Part shown: in pieces, positions 36,406-44,819 of the stretch
Numbering within the stretch: position 1 is the stretch's first letter
Layout: each line of letters begins with the position of its first letter
Origin: Candidatus Thorarchaeota archaeon SMTZ1-45
GTDB lineage: Archaea; Asgardarchaeota; Thorarchaeia; Thorarchaeales; Thorarchaeaceae
DNA length: 64,000 bases
Direction: 5' to 3'
Assembly (NCBI GenBank): GCA_001563335.1
Contig: LRSL01000095.1
Location: 1-64,000 of the forward strand
Position numbers and translations under genes: made by a program
The notes under the pieces: generated by a model
Told to the model about the DNA's origin: nothing
Databases searched by the model: none
Seen by the model: only the letters and a program-made list of their open reading frames with translations

Positions 36406-36526
36406 CTACTCTTCACCTCACAGTCACTCAGAGTCCACTAACTAAGTGACACTATGCAACTGACAAAACTAGAATATGTGGGGTGCGATTTCGTGTAAAT
36501 GCAAAGAAAGGCAATGCTTTACTGAC

Positions 36527-36811
36527 TCAGTACTCCACATCCCAAATTTCGTGTTCCTGAGCATAATCACGAGCTTGTTGCATGTCATCGAAGCACTTCA
36601 ATACATCATATGTGAAGTACTGTTGATCCTCCCGGTCAAGCTCGATAACCAGTCTAGGTTCTTCACTAGCTTTTTTGTAGATACGAATCAGACAGAGCTT
36701 GTTCTGAATTCCAGCATCAGCACATTTCTTGCATCCCTTGGGACCCTTGGCGCAATGGACCCCCTCGATGACCCGAATGATGTCTTCAAATTCCTCTGAA
36801 TCACTGGTCAT
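36527..36811 (-). CDS. Small Cys-containing soluble protein
   Basis: The 94-residue product carries C-x7-C-x2-C near residues 20-31 (H-C-A-K-G-P-K-G-C-K-K-C) and a further Cys near 40, which could bind a metal or an iron-sulfur cluster. A beta-alpha C-terminal half follows (F-T-Y-D-V-L-K-C-F-D-D-M near 67-78). There is no ribosome site before the ATG. Function is unknown. Confidence 0.6.
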   Translation of the reverse strand: MTSDSEEFEDIIRVIEGVHCAKGPKGCKKCADAGIQNKLCLIRIYKKASEEPRLVIELDREDQQYFTYDVLKCFDDMQQARDYAQEHEIWDVEY

Positions 36812-36901
36812 AGCAAATATGTCACAATTTCATATCTAATAATGTTCGTTGGATGGTTTCTCTGCCAATTTTCGCTACTTGACACACTAAATAGTCAAAC
36901 C

Positions 36902-37212
36902 TTATTCTGAAATATCCATGGTTTCTCTCAGTACAACCATAATTTCATCATGTCCTTCCCGCACAGCGTAGGATAAAGCTGTCATCCCCTCTTCACCTTC
37001 AGCACCTTCGATTTGTATAGTGGGATCCACACCTGCATCTAATAACATTCTCACGATTTCTAAGTGCCCTCTACTTGAAGCAAGGTGAAGTGCAGAGTCC
37101 TTCATGTATTCATTTTGAGCGTCAATATTTGCCCCAAACAGAGAGCATCTTGGACACTATCAAGGTCACATTCTGCAGCTGCATCTAGAAGGTTCTCATT
37201 CGCATTTGTCAT
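36902..37212 (-). pseudogene. Ankyrin-repeat gene with a one-base frameshift
   Basis: An ATG at 37212 starts an ankyrin-like sequence (N-L-L-D-A-A-A-E-C-D-L-D-S-V-Q-D-A-L) that leaves frame after L-C-L-G. From there the neighbouring frame continues with A-N-I-D-A-Q-N-E-Y-M-K-D-S-A-L-H-L-A, the expected repeat consensus, to the stop at 36902. One G is missing in a run of four C (plus strand 37132-37135). Restored, the protein would have about 103 residues and two to three ankyrin repeats. It is either a real pseudogene or a homopolymer sequencing error. Confidence 0.7.
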
Positions 37213-37348
37213 GTCTGCACTTTCCAGATGAGTTCTAATTAACGAGTACAATGTGGTCAAAAATGATGTTTGTGTCTATTTTTCCAAAACTGCATTGAAG
37301 GTTCTGATAATTAATTCAAAAGATTCATGTGCAAGATATGCTGAATAT

Positions 37349-37374
37349 TACCAATTTCGTTGATTGAAGGTATT
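37349..37374 (+). repeat. Conserved 26-nt leader element, copy upstream of TPR gene 1
   Basis: This 26-base stretch just before the first TPR paralogue recurs upstream of the fourth at 42029-42054 with a single mismatch. More diverged versions stand at 38907 and 40465 before copies 2 and 3. It includes or abuts the ribosome site. Confidence 0.6.
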
Positions 37375-37379
37375 TGAGA

Positions 37380-38870
37380 GTGAAGCCACTTGGCACAATA
37401 ACCATGTGTTTCCCACATATTGACAAAGAAACAAGATCTGTGCTTCAGTCGGTCATGGATGAGGCAGAGAATTTCGGAAACTTCACAAAGAAACTGTGTT
37501 ACAGAGTGTGTTCTGAGCCTTCATCACCGCTGCTAGAGTACTTCACCTTCTATTTCTCTTTTCATATTCATGACTATAATCTGACTGACAGGTTAAAGAC
37601 TTCAGGAAAGCTGTCCGATATTGCAAAACCTCTATACCTTATAACGCTGGTTCAGAGGGGTGAAATGATTAGTTGGGAGGAGATGAAAGGTTCCCTTGTT
37701 GAAGCACTAGCAGCGGCTCCAAATGACTGGGTTACGACTCACCTATATACTAAGTGGAGACAGCTTGCTGACCGTATTTATCCTGAGTGTGATATCGATA
37801 TCAAACCCATTGAAGTCGTCACAAGAAGCATAAATGAGAAGAAGGAATTAGGCTTTTTTAAATCATATCTTCTCGTGATACAAGCTCAAAACCTTCTAAG
37901 AGAACAAAAGCTAAAAGAGATGATTGAGCTAGTGAAACAGGCAATCATCATAGCAAGAAAATACGATGACAAAATTATGCTTGCGTATCTCCTACATTAT
38001 ATGGCTAATAAGGTCAAACACACCGATGTAAAACGGGCAATGGATATTCTACTCACAACAAAAGAGTTGAGTGAGCAACTTGGTTATCTCTTCAATATAG
38101 GTAATGTCAAATCCGAATTAGGTCATATCATGGGAATCAGAGGAGAGTATAACACTGCAGTCGAAAATAATCTTGAGGATGCAGAAATCGCGAGGTCGCT
38201 CTCATGTCCGGCGGCACTCGCATATGCAGTTGTTGCCTCCTATCTCAATCAAAGTGGAAATGGAGAAGAAGCCTTGGAACGAGCTAGGGTCTCAATTGAC
38301 CTACTCGAGTCCTCTCCGCGTATTGCTCCTTATGCTCATACGCAGATGGCATATGCGTGGATCAATCTACAAAGATATGACGAGGCAAAAGCAGAACTGG
38401 CAATTGCTCAGAAATTGGTAACAAAGTCAGGAGACTCTTTGCAACTCCTGTGGCATCGGTTGGTTGAAGGCATTCTCGACAAAGCGGAGGGCAGGTTTGA
38501 TAGTGCCATCGAATGCTTTAGCGAAGTGATGAAGCATCTAGAAGAAGACCCAGTTCCTCTCTATCAGAACATTTGTTTACTCAATCTCACTGATATTGAA
38601 ATCGCTAGACTCTCGAAGGACTCGTTAGACAAGGTAACTGTCTCTTCTGGACCGTGGATGAGGAAGCTGGAAGAACATGCAGAGAAGAATGACCTCCCAG
38701 GCATCGCAGCTCAATCTCTTCTTCTCAAGGCAAAACTCCTCCAAAAGCAAGGTCTGTTTGATGAGGTTCGAAAGATTATCAAAGAGGTTCACAAGACTGC
38801 TGAAACTCCAAGTATGAAGTATCTCAACGATATAGCAATCTCCATGTTTCCTGACATCATAGTTTCCTGA
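37380..38870 (+). CDS. Tandem TPR-family protein, copy 1
   Basis: GTG 37380 sits eight bases after GAAGGT; the TTG two codons earlier is too close. The 496-residue protein begins with a conserved cap (K-P-L-G-T-I-T-M-C-F-P-H, then an E-T-x-S-V-L-Q-S-V-M-D-E-A helix). All-helical repeats follow, resembling MalT-type tetratricopeptides (for example A-W-I-N-L-Q-R-Y-D-E-A-K-A-E-L-A-I-A-Q-K). The C-terminus, A-P-S-M-K-Y-L-N-D, is also conserved. There is no TM segment or enzyme domain. It is the first of four paralogues in direct tandem, spaced about 1.56 kb. A scaffold or sensor role is likely from the repeats; partners are unknown. Confidence 0.85.
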   Translation: MKPLGTITMCFPHIDKETRSVLQSVMDEAENFGNFTKKLCYRVCSEPSSPLLEYFTFYFSFHIHDYNLTDRLKTSGKLSDIAKPLYLITLVQRGEMISWEEMKGSLVEALAAAPNDWVTTHLYTKWRQLADRIYPECDIDIKPIEVVTRSINEKKELGFFKSYLLVIQAQNLLREQKLKEMIELVKQAIIIARKYDDKIMLAYLLHYMANKVKHTDVKRAMDILLTTKELSEQLGYLFNIGNVKSELGHIMGIRGEYNTAVENNLEDAEIARSLSCPAALAYAVVASYLNQSGNGEEALERARVSIDLLESSPRIAPYAHTQMAYAWINLQRYDEAKAELAIAQKLVTKSGDSLQLLWHRLVEGILDKAEGRFDSAIECFSEVMKHLEEDPVPLYQNICLLNLTDIEIARLSKDSLDKVTVSSGPWMRKLEEHAEKNDLPGIAAQSLLLKAKLLQKQGLFDEVRKIIKEVHKTAETPSMKYLNDIAISMFPDIIVS

Positions 38871-38937
38871 CTTCCAAAATACTGATGTAGAAGTTCTGCC
38901 ATATAGTACCGATTTGGCCGGTTTGAGGTTTGAATGA

Positions 38938-40428
38938 TTGAAGCCACTTGGAACAATAACCATATGTTTTCCACATGTCGATGAGGAAACAAGATCTATG
39001 CTTCAGTCAGTCATGGATGAGGCAGAGAATTTCGGTGTCTTTACAGAAACACTCTGTGAAAAAGTATACTCAGAACACTCATCACCGTTGTTAAAGTACT
39101 TCGCCTTCTTTTTCTCTTTTCATATTCAAAACTACAATCTGACTGACAGGTTAGAAACTGTGGGAAAGGTGTCCGATATTGCTAGACCTCTATACCTTAT
39201 ATCAATGACTCATAAGGGTGATACAATTAGTTGGGAGAAGATGAAACACTCGCTTATTAAAGCAATAAGAGCCGCTCCTAATGATTGGATTGCAAGTCAC
39301 TTATACCTTACTTGGAGATTGAGAGGGGAACCATTCTTCCCAGAGGTTGATACTGATGTCAAGCCTATTGAATTAATCACCTCTAGTGTGCATATAAACA
39401 AGGAGTTGGAATTTTTCAAATCTTACCTCATGCAAATTAAGGCGCGGAGCTATTACCGTGAGGATAAGATCCAAGAAAGCATCGAGTTGGAGCAAGAAGC
39501 TCTCGCTATATTAAGAAAATATGATGAACAGATTCTTGTAGCTAATATTCTCTATTCTCTTGGAAATAAATGTAAACACACAGATTTGAAACGAGCAATC
39601 GATATTCTACTCACGGCAAGAGAGTTAAGTGAAACCCTTGGTTACAAATATCTCCTTGCCTTGATTCAACACGAAATGGGTCATATCACAGCACTACGAG
39701 GAGAATTCGATGCTGCGATTCAACATCAATCTGAATATATTAATTATCTAAACTCCTTGGGTCATAACAGCGTCTTTGTATACTCTATTATTGCTCATTA
39801 TTACAATCAAATGAAACAGGGGCGTAAAGCTCTAGAAAATGCGATTGTTGGATCAAGAATTGGAAGAGGTGTAGCTCGGTTAAGTGCATATTTTCCTCTA
39901 CAGATTGCTTGGGCATTGATAAACCTCCGCAGATTCGATGAAGCTAAAACTAAGCTTGCAGAAGCCCATCAGATAGCATTAAAGTCAGGAGACTCAAATG
40001 TAATCCTATGGTGTCGAGCAGTAGATTGTATTCTTGATAAAGCTGAGAATAATTTTGAGACTGCCATTGAGTGTTTTGAAGAAGTTCTGAAAGATTACAA
40101 AGAGAGTCCAACTCCTCTTTGGCAGAATCCCTGTTACCTCAATCTTACAGAAATGGAGATTGAAATGCTCTCAGAAGAATCTTTGAAGGAGAAAACCGAA
40201 TCTTCTGGACCTTGGATGCAAGAGTTAGAACAATATGTGCAAAATTATGATTTGCCTGGCATTGCAGCTCAAACTCTTCTTCTTAAGGCAAAACTTTGTC
40301 ACAGACAAGGACAATTTGATGAGGTTCGTAAGATACTCAAAGAGGTCAAGAAGAGAGCAGAGGCCCCAAGTATGAGGTATCTTAACGACTTGGCTATTTC
40401 CATGTTTCCTGATATCATAGTGATCTAA
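38938..40428 (+). CDS. Tandem TPR-family protein, copy 2
   Basis: TTG 38938 aligns exactly with the conserved K-P-L-G-T-I-T start and has GAGGT eight bases upstream. The 496-residue protein is colinear with copy 1, with the same cap, TPR units (A-L-I-N-L-R-R-F-D-E-A-K-T-K-L) and ending A-P-S-M-R-Y-L-N-D-L-A-I-S-M-F-P-D. Differences are spread throughout, so the duplication is not recent. The 67-nt spacer from copy 1 resembles the other spacers in the array. Confidence 0.85.
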   Translation: MKPLGTITICFPHVDEETRSMLQSVMDEAENFGVFTETLCEKVYSEHSSPLLKYFAFFFSFHIQNYNLTDRLETVGKVSDIARPLYLISMTHKGDTISWEKMKHSLIKAIRAAPNDWIASHLYLTWRLRGEPFFPEVDTDVKPIELITSSVHINKELEFFKSYLMQIKARSYYREDKIQESIELEQEALAILRKYDEQILVANILYSLGNKCKHTDLKRAIDILLTARELSETLGYKYLLALIQHEMGHITALRGEFDAAIQHQSEYINYLNSLGHNSVFVYSIIAHYYNQMKQGRKALENAIVGSRIGRGVARLSAYFPLQIAWALINLRRFDEAKTKLAEAHQIALKSGDSNVILWCRAVDCILDKAENNFETAIECFEEVLKDYKESPTPLWQNPCYLNLTEMEIEMLSEESLKEKTESSGPWMQELEQYVQNYDLPGIAAQTLLLKAKLCHRQGQFDEVRKILKEVKKRAEAPSMRYLNDLAISMFPDIIVI

Positions 40429-40495
40429 ATTGCAAAACATTGATGTGGAAGGTCAGCTGAATAATACCGAATTCGCTGGTCTGAGGTGCGTGAGA

Positions 40496-41992
40496 GTGGA
40501 GCCAATCGGGACCATAACCATGTGCTTCCCACATGTGGATGAAGAAACAAAATCTATACTCCAATCAGTGATGGATGAGGCAGAAAACTTTGGAGATTTC
40601 ACGGAGAAGTTATGCGACAGAGTCTGTACTGAAGCGTCATCTCCCTTACTGGAGTATTTCGCTGTCTACTTTGCTTTTTATCTTGATTGCTATACTTTGG
40701 TCAATAGATTAGCCTCTACTGGAAAGGTAACGGACTTAGGGTTGCCTCTGCTCCTACTAACGAGGGCTCGAAGAGGTGACGTAGTCAGCTGGGATGAAAT
40801 GAAAGAATCAATGAAACGGGCATTAATGGTTGCTCCAAATGACTGGATAACAAGTCAACTCTATTTAAGTTGGAGACACGAGGCTATGGCATTCTACCCG
40901 GAGTCTGATGTAGACATCAAACCAATTGAGGTAATTGCATCCAGTGTGGAAAAGAATACCGATCTTGCCTTTTTCAAAGCATTTCTTCTAAATATGAGGG
41001 CCTTTGGGTACGAAAGCGAGCACAAAGACAAAGAAGCAATAGATCAAAGAAAACAAGCTATTGCGATTGCGAGAAAGTTTGATGAGCCAATATTAATGGT
41101 AGGTACCATCTGTCACATGGCTGGTTCCATCAGGGCGACCGATGTAAAACAGGCAATTGATCTCTTTATTTCAGCTAGAGAACTCAGCGAAAGATTAGGT
41201 TATAAAAATGGAGTTGGTGCTGCTCTACAAAATTTGGGATTCATCATGGCAATTCGCGGAGAATTCGATGCGGCAATTGAATATTCCTTAGAATACAGAA
41301 GAATCAGAGAGTCACTCGGTCTACCTACACAATATAGCGACCAAATGATTGCATCGATGTACAACCAAATGGGAAACGGAGAGGAAGCCTATCAACTAGC
41401 TAAGACTGTAGTCGAATTTGCCACTAGTACATCTGTAATGCGGCATAATGCCAACCCTCATCGCGATCTGGCTTGGGCTCTAGTCAACCTTGGTAGATAT
41501 GATGAGGCTGAAGCAGAGCTCGCAATTGCAAGCAAAATAGCAACAAAATCTGGGGATTCCAGACAAATGATAACGGTTCAATTAGTGGAAGGTATTCTTG
41601 ATAAAGCAGAGGCTAACTATGATAGTGCCACCCTGGTCTTCAAAGAAGTGCTGGACTATCTAAAAAACAATCCAATTCTCCCGGTTCAGAATATATGCCT
41701 CCTCAACCTCACTGAAATCGAAATCGAAATGCTCACAGACGAATCCCTGAAAAAGAACTTAGATTCCTCTGGTCCTTGGATGGCAAAATTAGTGGAACAT
41801 GTTGAGAAGAATGATCTGCCTGGTATTGCTGCTCGTGCGTTGCTACTAAAGGCTGAACTTCGCAGGAAACAAGGATGGAATGATGACATGCGGAAGTTGC
41901 TCAAGCAGGTTCAAGGAATAGCCAAGGCTCCAAGCATGAAGTATCTCAATGATCTGGCAGTTTCCATGTTCCCTGATATCATATTTACCTGA
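40496..41992 (+). CDS. Tandem TPR-family protein, copy 3
   Basis: The frame is open from 40430, but the first 22 codons of that form correspond to spacer sequence in the other copies. GTG 40496 matches the family start (E-P-I-G-T-I-T-M-C-F-P-H) and is preceded by GAGGTG. The 498-residue protein is colinear with copies 1 and 2. TPR units include A-W-A-L-V-N-L-G-R-Y-D-E-A-E-A-E-L, and the C-terminal A-P-S-M-K-Y-L-N-D-L-A-V-S-M-F-P-D is retained. Confidence 0.85.
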   Translation: MEPIGTITMCFPHVDEETKSILQSVMDEAENFGDFTEKLCDRVCTEASSPLLEYFAVYFAFYLDCYTLVNRLASTGKVTDLGLPLLLLTRARRGDVVSWDEMKESMKRALMVAPNDWITSQLYLSWRHEAMAFYPESDVDIKPIEVIASSVEKNTDLAFFKAFLLNMRAFGYESEHKDKEAIDQRKQAIAIARKFDEPILMVGTICHMAGSIRATDVKQAIDLFISARELSERLGYKNGVGAALQNLGFIMAIRGEFDAAIEYSLEYRRIRESLGLPTQYSDQMIASMYNQMGNGEEAYQLAKTVVEFATSTSVMRHNANPHRDLAWALVNLGRYDEAEAELAIASKIATKSGDSRQMITVQLVEGILDKAEANYDSATLVFKEVLDYLKNNPILPVQNICLLNLTEIEIEMLTDESLKKNLDSSGPWMAKLVEHVEKNDLPGIAARALLLKAELRRKQGWNDDMRKLLKQVQGIAKAPSMKYLNDLAVSMFPDIIFT

Positions 41993-42028
41993 ATTCCAAA
42001 ACACTGATGTAGAAGGTCAGTGTAATAC

Positions 42029-42054
42029 TACCAATTTCGTTGATTGAAAGTATT
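42029..42054 (+). repeat. Conserved 26-nt leader element, copy upstream of TPR gene 4
   Basis: It differs from 37349-37374 at one base. Outside the TPR array spacers no other copy was noticed. Confidence 0.6.
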
Positions 42055-42058
42055 AAGC

Positions 42059-43528
42059 TTGGAGCCAATCGGGACCATAACCAACTACTTTCCCTTCTTA
42101 AAAGAAGAAACAGTCGACGTTCTGAAGGAAGTTATGGACCAAGCAACAAATTACTATGACTTTGTGGTCCGACTGGGTAGCAAAGCCTGCGATGAGGATG
42201 TCTCCCTTGAACTTGCCTACATGGCCGCCTTACATGTGTGGCGTTCCGAAGAGAGGAGTCTTCAGGACAGACTGCGGGAAAAATTCAATGACACTCCTGA
42301 AATATTGGTATGGACATTTTCACTGATTGATATTCCATACACATTTGTTTATCGTGACAAGATATCAGGAGTTCTGAGTAGAGTGTAAGAAACAAATCCT
42401 CCAGATTGGATGCTCATGGATCTGTATTATGATATCGAGAGTTATCTGATTGGGAATACCCCATCAGAATTCGCTGAGTTGTCGATAAAACTTGAAACCA
42501 TTTTAGACAATAATCCGAATCTTGTATGTTTTGAGTCATATCTCTCAGTTATTCAATCTTTTATACACAGTTTGGAAGGAGATCATGTTCTTTCCTTTCT
42601 TACAAAGCAAAGAGCTTTGGAGCAAGCACGAAAAGCAAATGATGTCCTTTCGGTGATATCAATAACAGGAAGCCTTGCATATATGCTCAAGGATCACAAT
42701 GCTATGTATGCACTGGAATACGCTGAGGAGTTTTACAAACTCGGTGTCTTGTCTGGTCTACCAAGGAAAATAGAAGCTGCAAGACACTACATGGGATTGA
42801 TACATGCAGTCAGGGGGGTGTATGATATGGCCGTTGAATGCCAAGTAGCCGCTGCTGAGGTGTACAATAATGACAAAGGACCTCCCAGTTCAAGATGTGC
42901 TATTGTTTCAATTTACTATTCTGACTTGGAGGATGCAAGACAGGCGTTGTACTGGGCAAATGAATCGTTTCGAATAACAGGCGGAAAAGGCGACGTTCAG
43001 ATGCATTATGCAATGCTACGTGCATTGCATCTACTTCATAGAATAGATGCTGCAGATTATCACCTGAATGAATTGCACAAGCTGAGTCTGGAGAGCGCAG
43101 CTGATTTCGATCAAGCACTGTTCTTGGAAGGAAGAGGTATCCATGAGTTGAAGTCAGGGGATCCGCAAGCTGCAATTGCTAGTCTGGAGCAAGCACTTGC
43201 TGTAGTTGAACCGCTCAATCTTCATATTGGAATCAATCGGTGTCTTGTTGCTCTAACACAGGTCGAGATTCAACTGGCTGATGAATCCAGTAAAGACGAC
43301 TCATCAGGTCCATGGATGGTGCGGCTTGAGAGCCACGCACAGAAAAGAGACTACCCTGGAATCCAGATGCAAGCTGCACTTCTCAGGGCGGAGTTCCTTG
43401 TAAAGCAGGGCCGAAAGAGCGAGGCACGAGAGGTCTTGCAGGATGCTCTCGAAATCCTCGACTCGCCAACTGTGAAGACCCTCCGCACTAGGATTCAGAA
43501 TATGCTTGGTGACCTCATTGTTGCTTGA
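42059..43528 (+). pseudogene. Tandem TPR-family copy 4, interrupted by in-frame TAA
   Basis: TTG 42059 matches the family start (E-P-I-G-T-I-T); TTG 42044 is an alternative. The frame is colinear with the other copies for 109 codons, meets TAA at 42386-42388, and continues in the same phase (P-P-D-W-M-L aligns with P-N-D-W in paralogues) to 43528. By alignment the stop replaces a hydrophobic codon, so one substitution such as TTA to TAA explains it. The downstream part keeps TPR units and the conserved ending, ...R-T-R-I-Q-N-M-L-G-D. It is the most diverged copy. Restart at ATG 42410 would give a 372-residue truncated protein. Confidence 0.75.
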
Positions 43529-43569
43529 TTGATTTTGTTGGAGTTTCATCAGCTAAAGTTACCGGAAGC

Positions 43570-43577
43570 CTTTATAG
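43570..43577 (+). promoter_or_regulatory. TATA box of the thiolase-fold operon
   Basis: CTTTATAG, with a purine-containing stretch before it, predicts transcription from about 43597 and a leader of roughly 60 nt before ATG 43655. Confidence 0.45.
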
Positions 43578-43600
43578 GAGGCCCAAATCCATCCCGATTC

Positions 43601-43629
43601 CTCCGGGCTGAGGAGGTCATATCCCGGAG
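43601..43629 (+). promoter_or_regulatory. 5' leader stem-loop of the thiolase-fold operon
   Basis: Perfect seven-base G+C-rich arms, CTCCGGG (43601-43607) and CCCGGAG (43623-43629), enclose a 15-base loop that contains an AGGAGG sequence with no start codon at a suitable distance. The actual ribosome site (GAAGGAAG, 43640-43646) lies further on. The element could regulate translation or be the operator of a repressor. Confidence 0.4.
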
Positions 43630-43654
43630 ATTTTGATAGAAGGAAGTATTCCCC

Positions 43655-44806
43655 ATGACTGTTGCTGTTGTTGGTGTTGGATATACTGATTTTCGAAGTG
43701 CAACTCCCGACGTTACATTCAAGGAACAGATGTTTGAAGCTGCTGTCAAGGCTTACACCGATGCTGGCGTAAGTCCTAGAAAAGACATTGGTAGCTTCAT
43801 CACAGGGGCTGAGGACTACTGGGAAGGCTACTCAATCTTCGACGAGTTTGTGCCTGACCAGCTTGGTGCCACTCTCCGTCCGGTCTGTACAATAAGTGGA
43901 GATGGACTGCAAGCTTTGATGACAGGAGTCATGCAGGTAGAAACTGGGATGTTCGATATTGTGGCAATCGAAGCACATAGCAAGGCATCTGACATGCTTT
44001 CATTCACAGGGATTGTAAGCCATGGACTTGATCCAGTTTATAATCGAAGCATGAATGTGAGCCCCTTCTTTGTTGCAGGGCTTGAGATGAGAAAGTATCT
44101 CTCTGAGACAAAGACAACTAGGGAGCAATGTGCACGAGTTGTAGTTAAGAACAAGAAGAATGCGTTGGACAATCCCTTGGCAGCATATCCAGCTAGTATG
44201 TCTGTTGATGAAGTGATGAACTCTGAGATGGTTTCTGACCCATTGTCTCGACGAGACTTAAGTCCCTTAGCTGATGGAGCCATTGTTTTTGTACTTGCCT
44301 CTGAGAAGAGGGCAAAGGAGCTCTCGGATTATCCCATCTGGTTGAAGGGACTGAGCTGGATCTCAGAAACACCGTGGTTGGAGTCACGAAACTGGAGTGA
44401 AGCCACTTACGCCAAGCTCGCATCGAAAAAGGCTTACAAGATGGCAGGTATCATAGATCCCAAGAAACAACTGGATCTTGTAGAGGTTGATGACTGGTTC
44501 TCATACAAAGAGCTTCAACATCTTGAAGCAATTGGAATATGTGAGAAAGGTCAGGCTGGGAAACTACTTGAACAAGGTAAATTTGACAGAAACGGAGAAA
44601 CTCCCGTCAATGTGTCAGGTGGGCGATTGGGAGCCGGCAACCTCCTAGAAGCCTCCTCACTGCAGTCAGTTCTTGAATGCGTGCTGCAGCTTCGAGGTCA
44701 TGCAGGAAAGAGGCAGATTAAGAACGCCCGGACAGCAGCTGCTCAATCATGGCGCGGAATTCCAACAGCCACTGGTAGCATGCTGATTCTTAGCAATGAG
44801 AAGTAG
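43655..44806 (+). CDS. Thiolase-fold protein lacking canonical catalytic residues (1)
   Basis: The 383-residue product has the thiolase fold of the SCPx/lipid-transfer branch: V-A-V-V-G-V-G-Y-T-D-F at the N-terminus, the D-W-F-S-Y-K-E-L segment near 286, and a C-terminal S-G-G-R-L-G-A-G-N. Where thiolases have the nucleophilic Cys in C-x-x-G, this protein has Ser81 (S-G-D-G-L-Q-A-L); a Cys at 78 is out of register. The Gly-His-Pro of thiolases is Gly-Asn-Leu. Claisen condensation is therefore unlikely. Loss of these residues with a DUF35 partner is known for Ltp2-type aldolases of steroid side-chain degradation. It is first of four genes in a tight operon. Confidence 0.9.
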   Translation: MTVAVVGVGYTDFRSATPDVTFKEQMFEAAVKAYTDAGVSPRKDIGSFITGAEDYWEGYSIFDEFVPDQLGATLRPVCTISGDGLQALMTGVMQVETGMFDIVAIEAHSKASDMLSFTGIVSHGLDPVYNRSMNVSPFFVAGLEMRKYLSETKTTREQCARVVVKNKKNALDNPLAAYPASMSVDEVMNSEMVSDPLSRRDLSPLADGAIVFVLASEKRAKELSDYPIWLKGLSWISETPWLESRNWSEATYAKLASKKAYKMAGIIDPKKQLDLVEVDDWFSYKELQHLEAIGICEKGQAGKLLEQGKFDRNGETPVNVSGGRLGAGNLLEASSLQSVLECVLQLRGHAGKRQIKNARTAAAQSWRGIPTATGSMLILSNEK

Positions 44807-44819
44807 GAGGAGATGAAAG

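Noticed and set aside
40430..40495. N-terminal extension of TPR copy 3
   Set aside because: The extension corresponds to the non-coding spacer of the other copies, and a GAGGTG site supports GTG 40496.
37349..42054. Repeated spacers as a CRISPR array
   Set aside because: Spacing is about 1.5 kb with genes between, the repeats are diverged, and no cas genes are present.
34810..42388. Alternative genetic code explaining the internal stops
   Set aside because: The interruptions use TAG, TAA and TGA plus frameshifts, while intact genes use all three as normal terminators.
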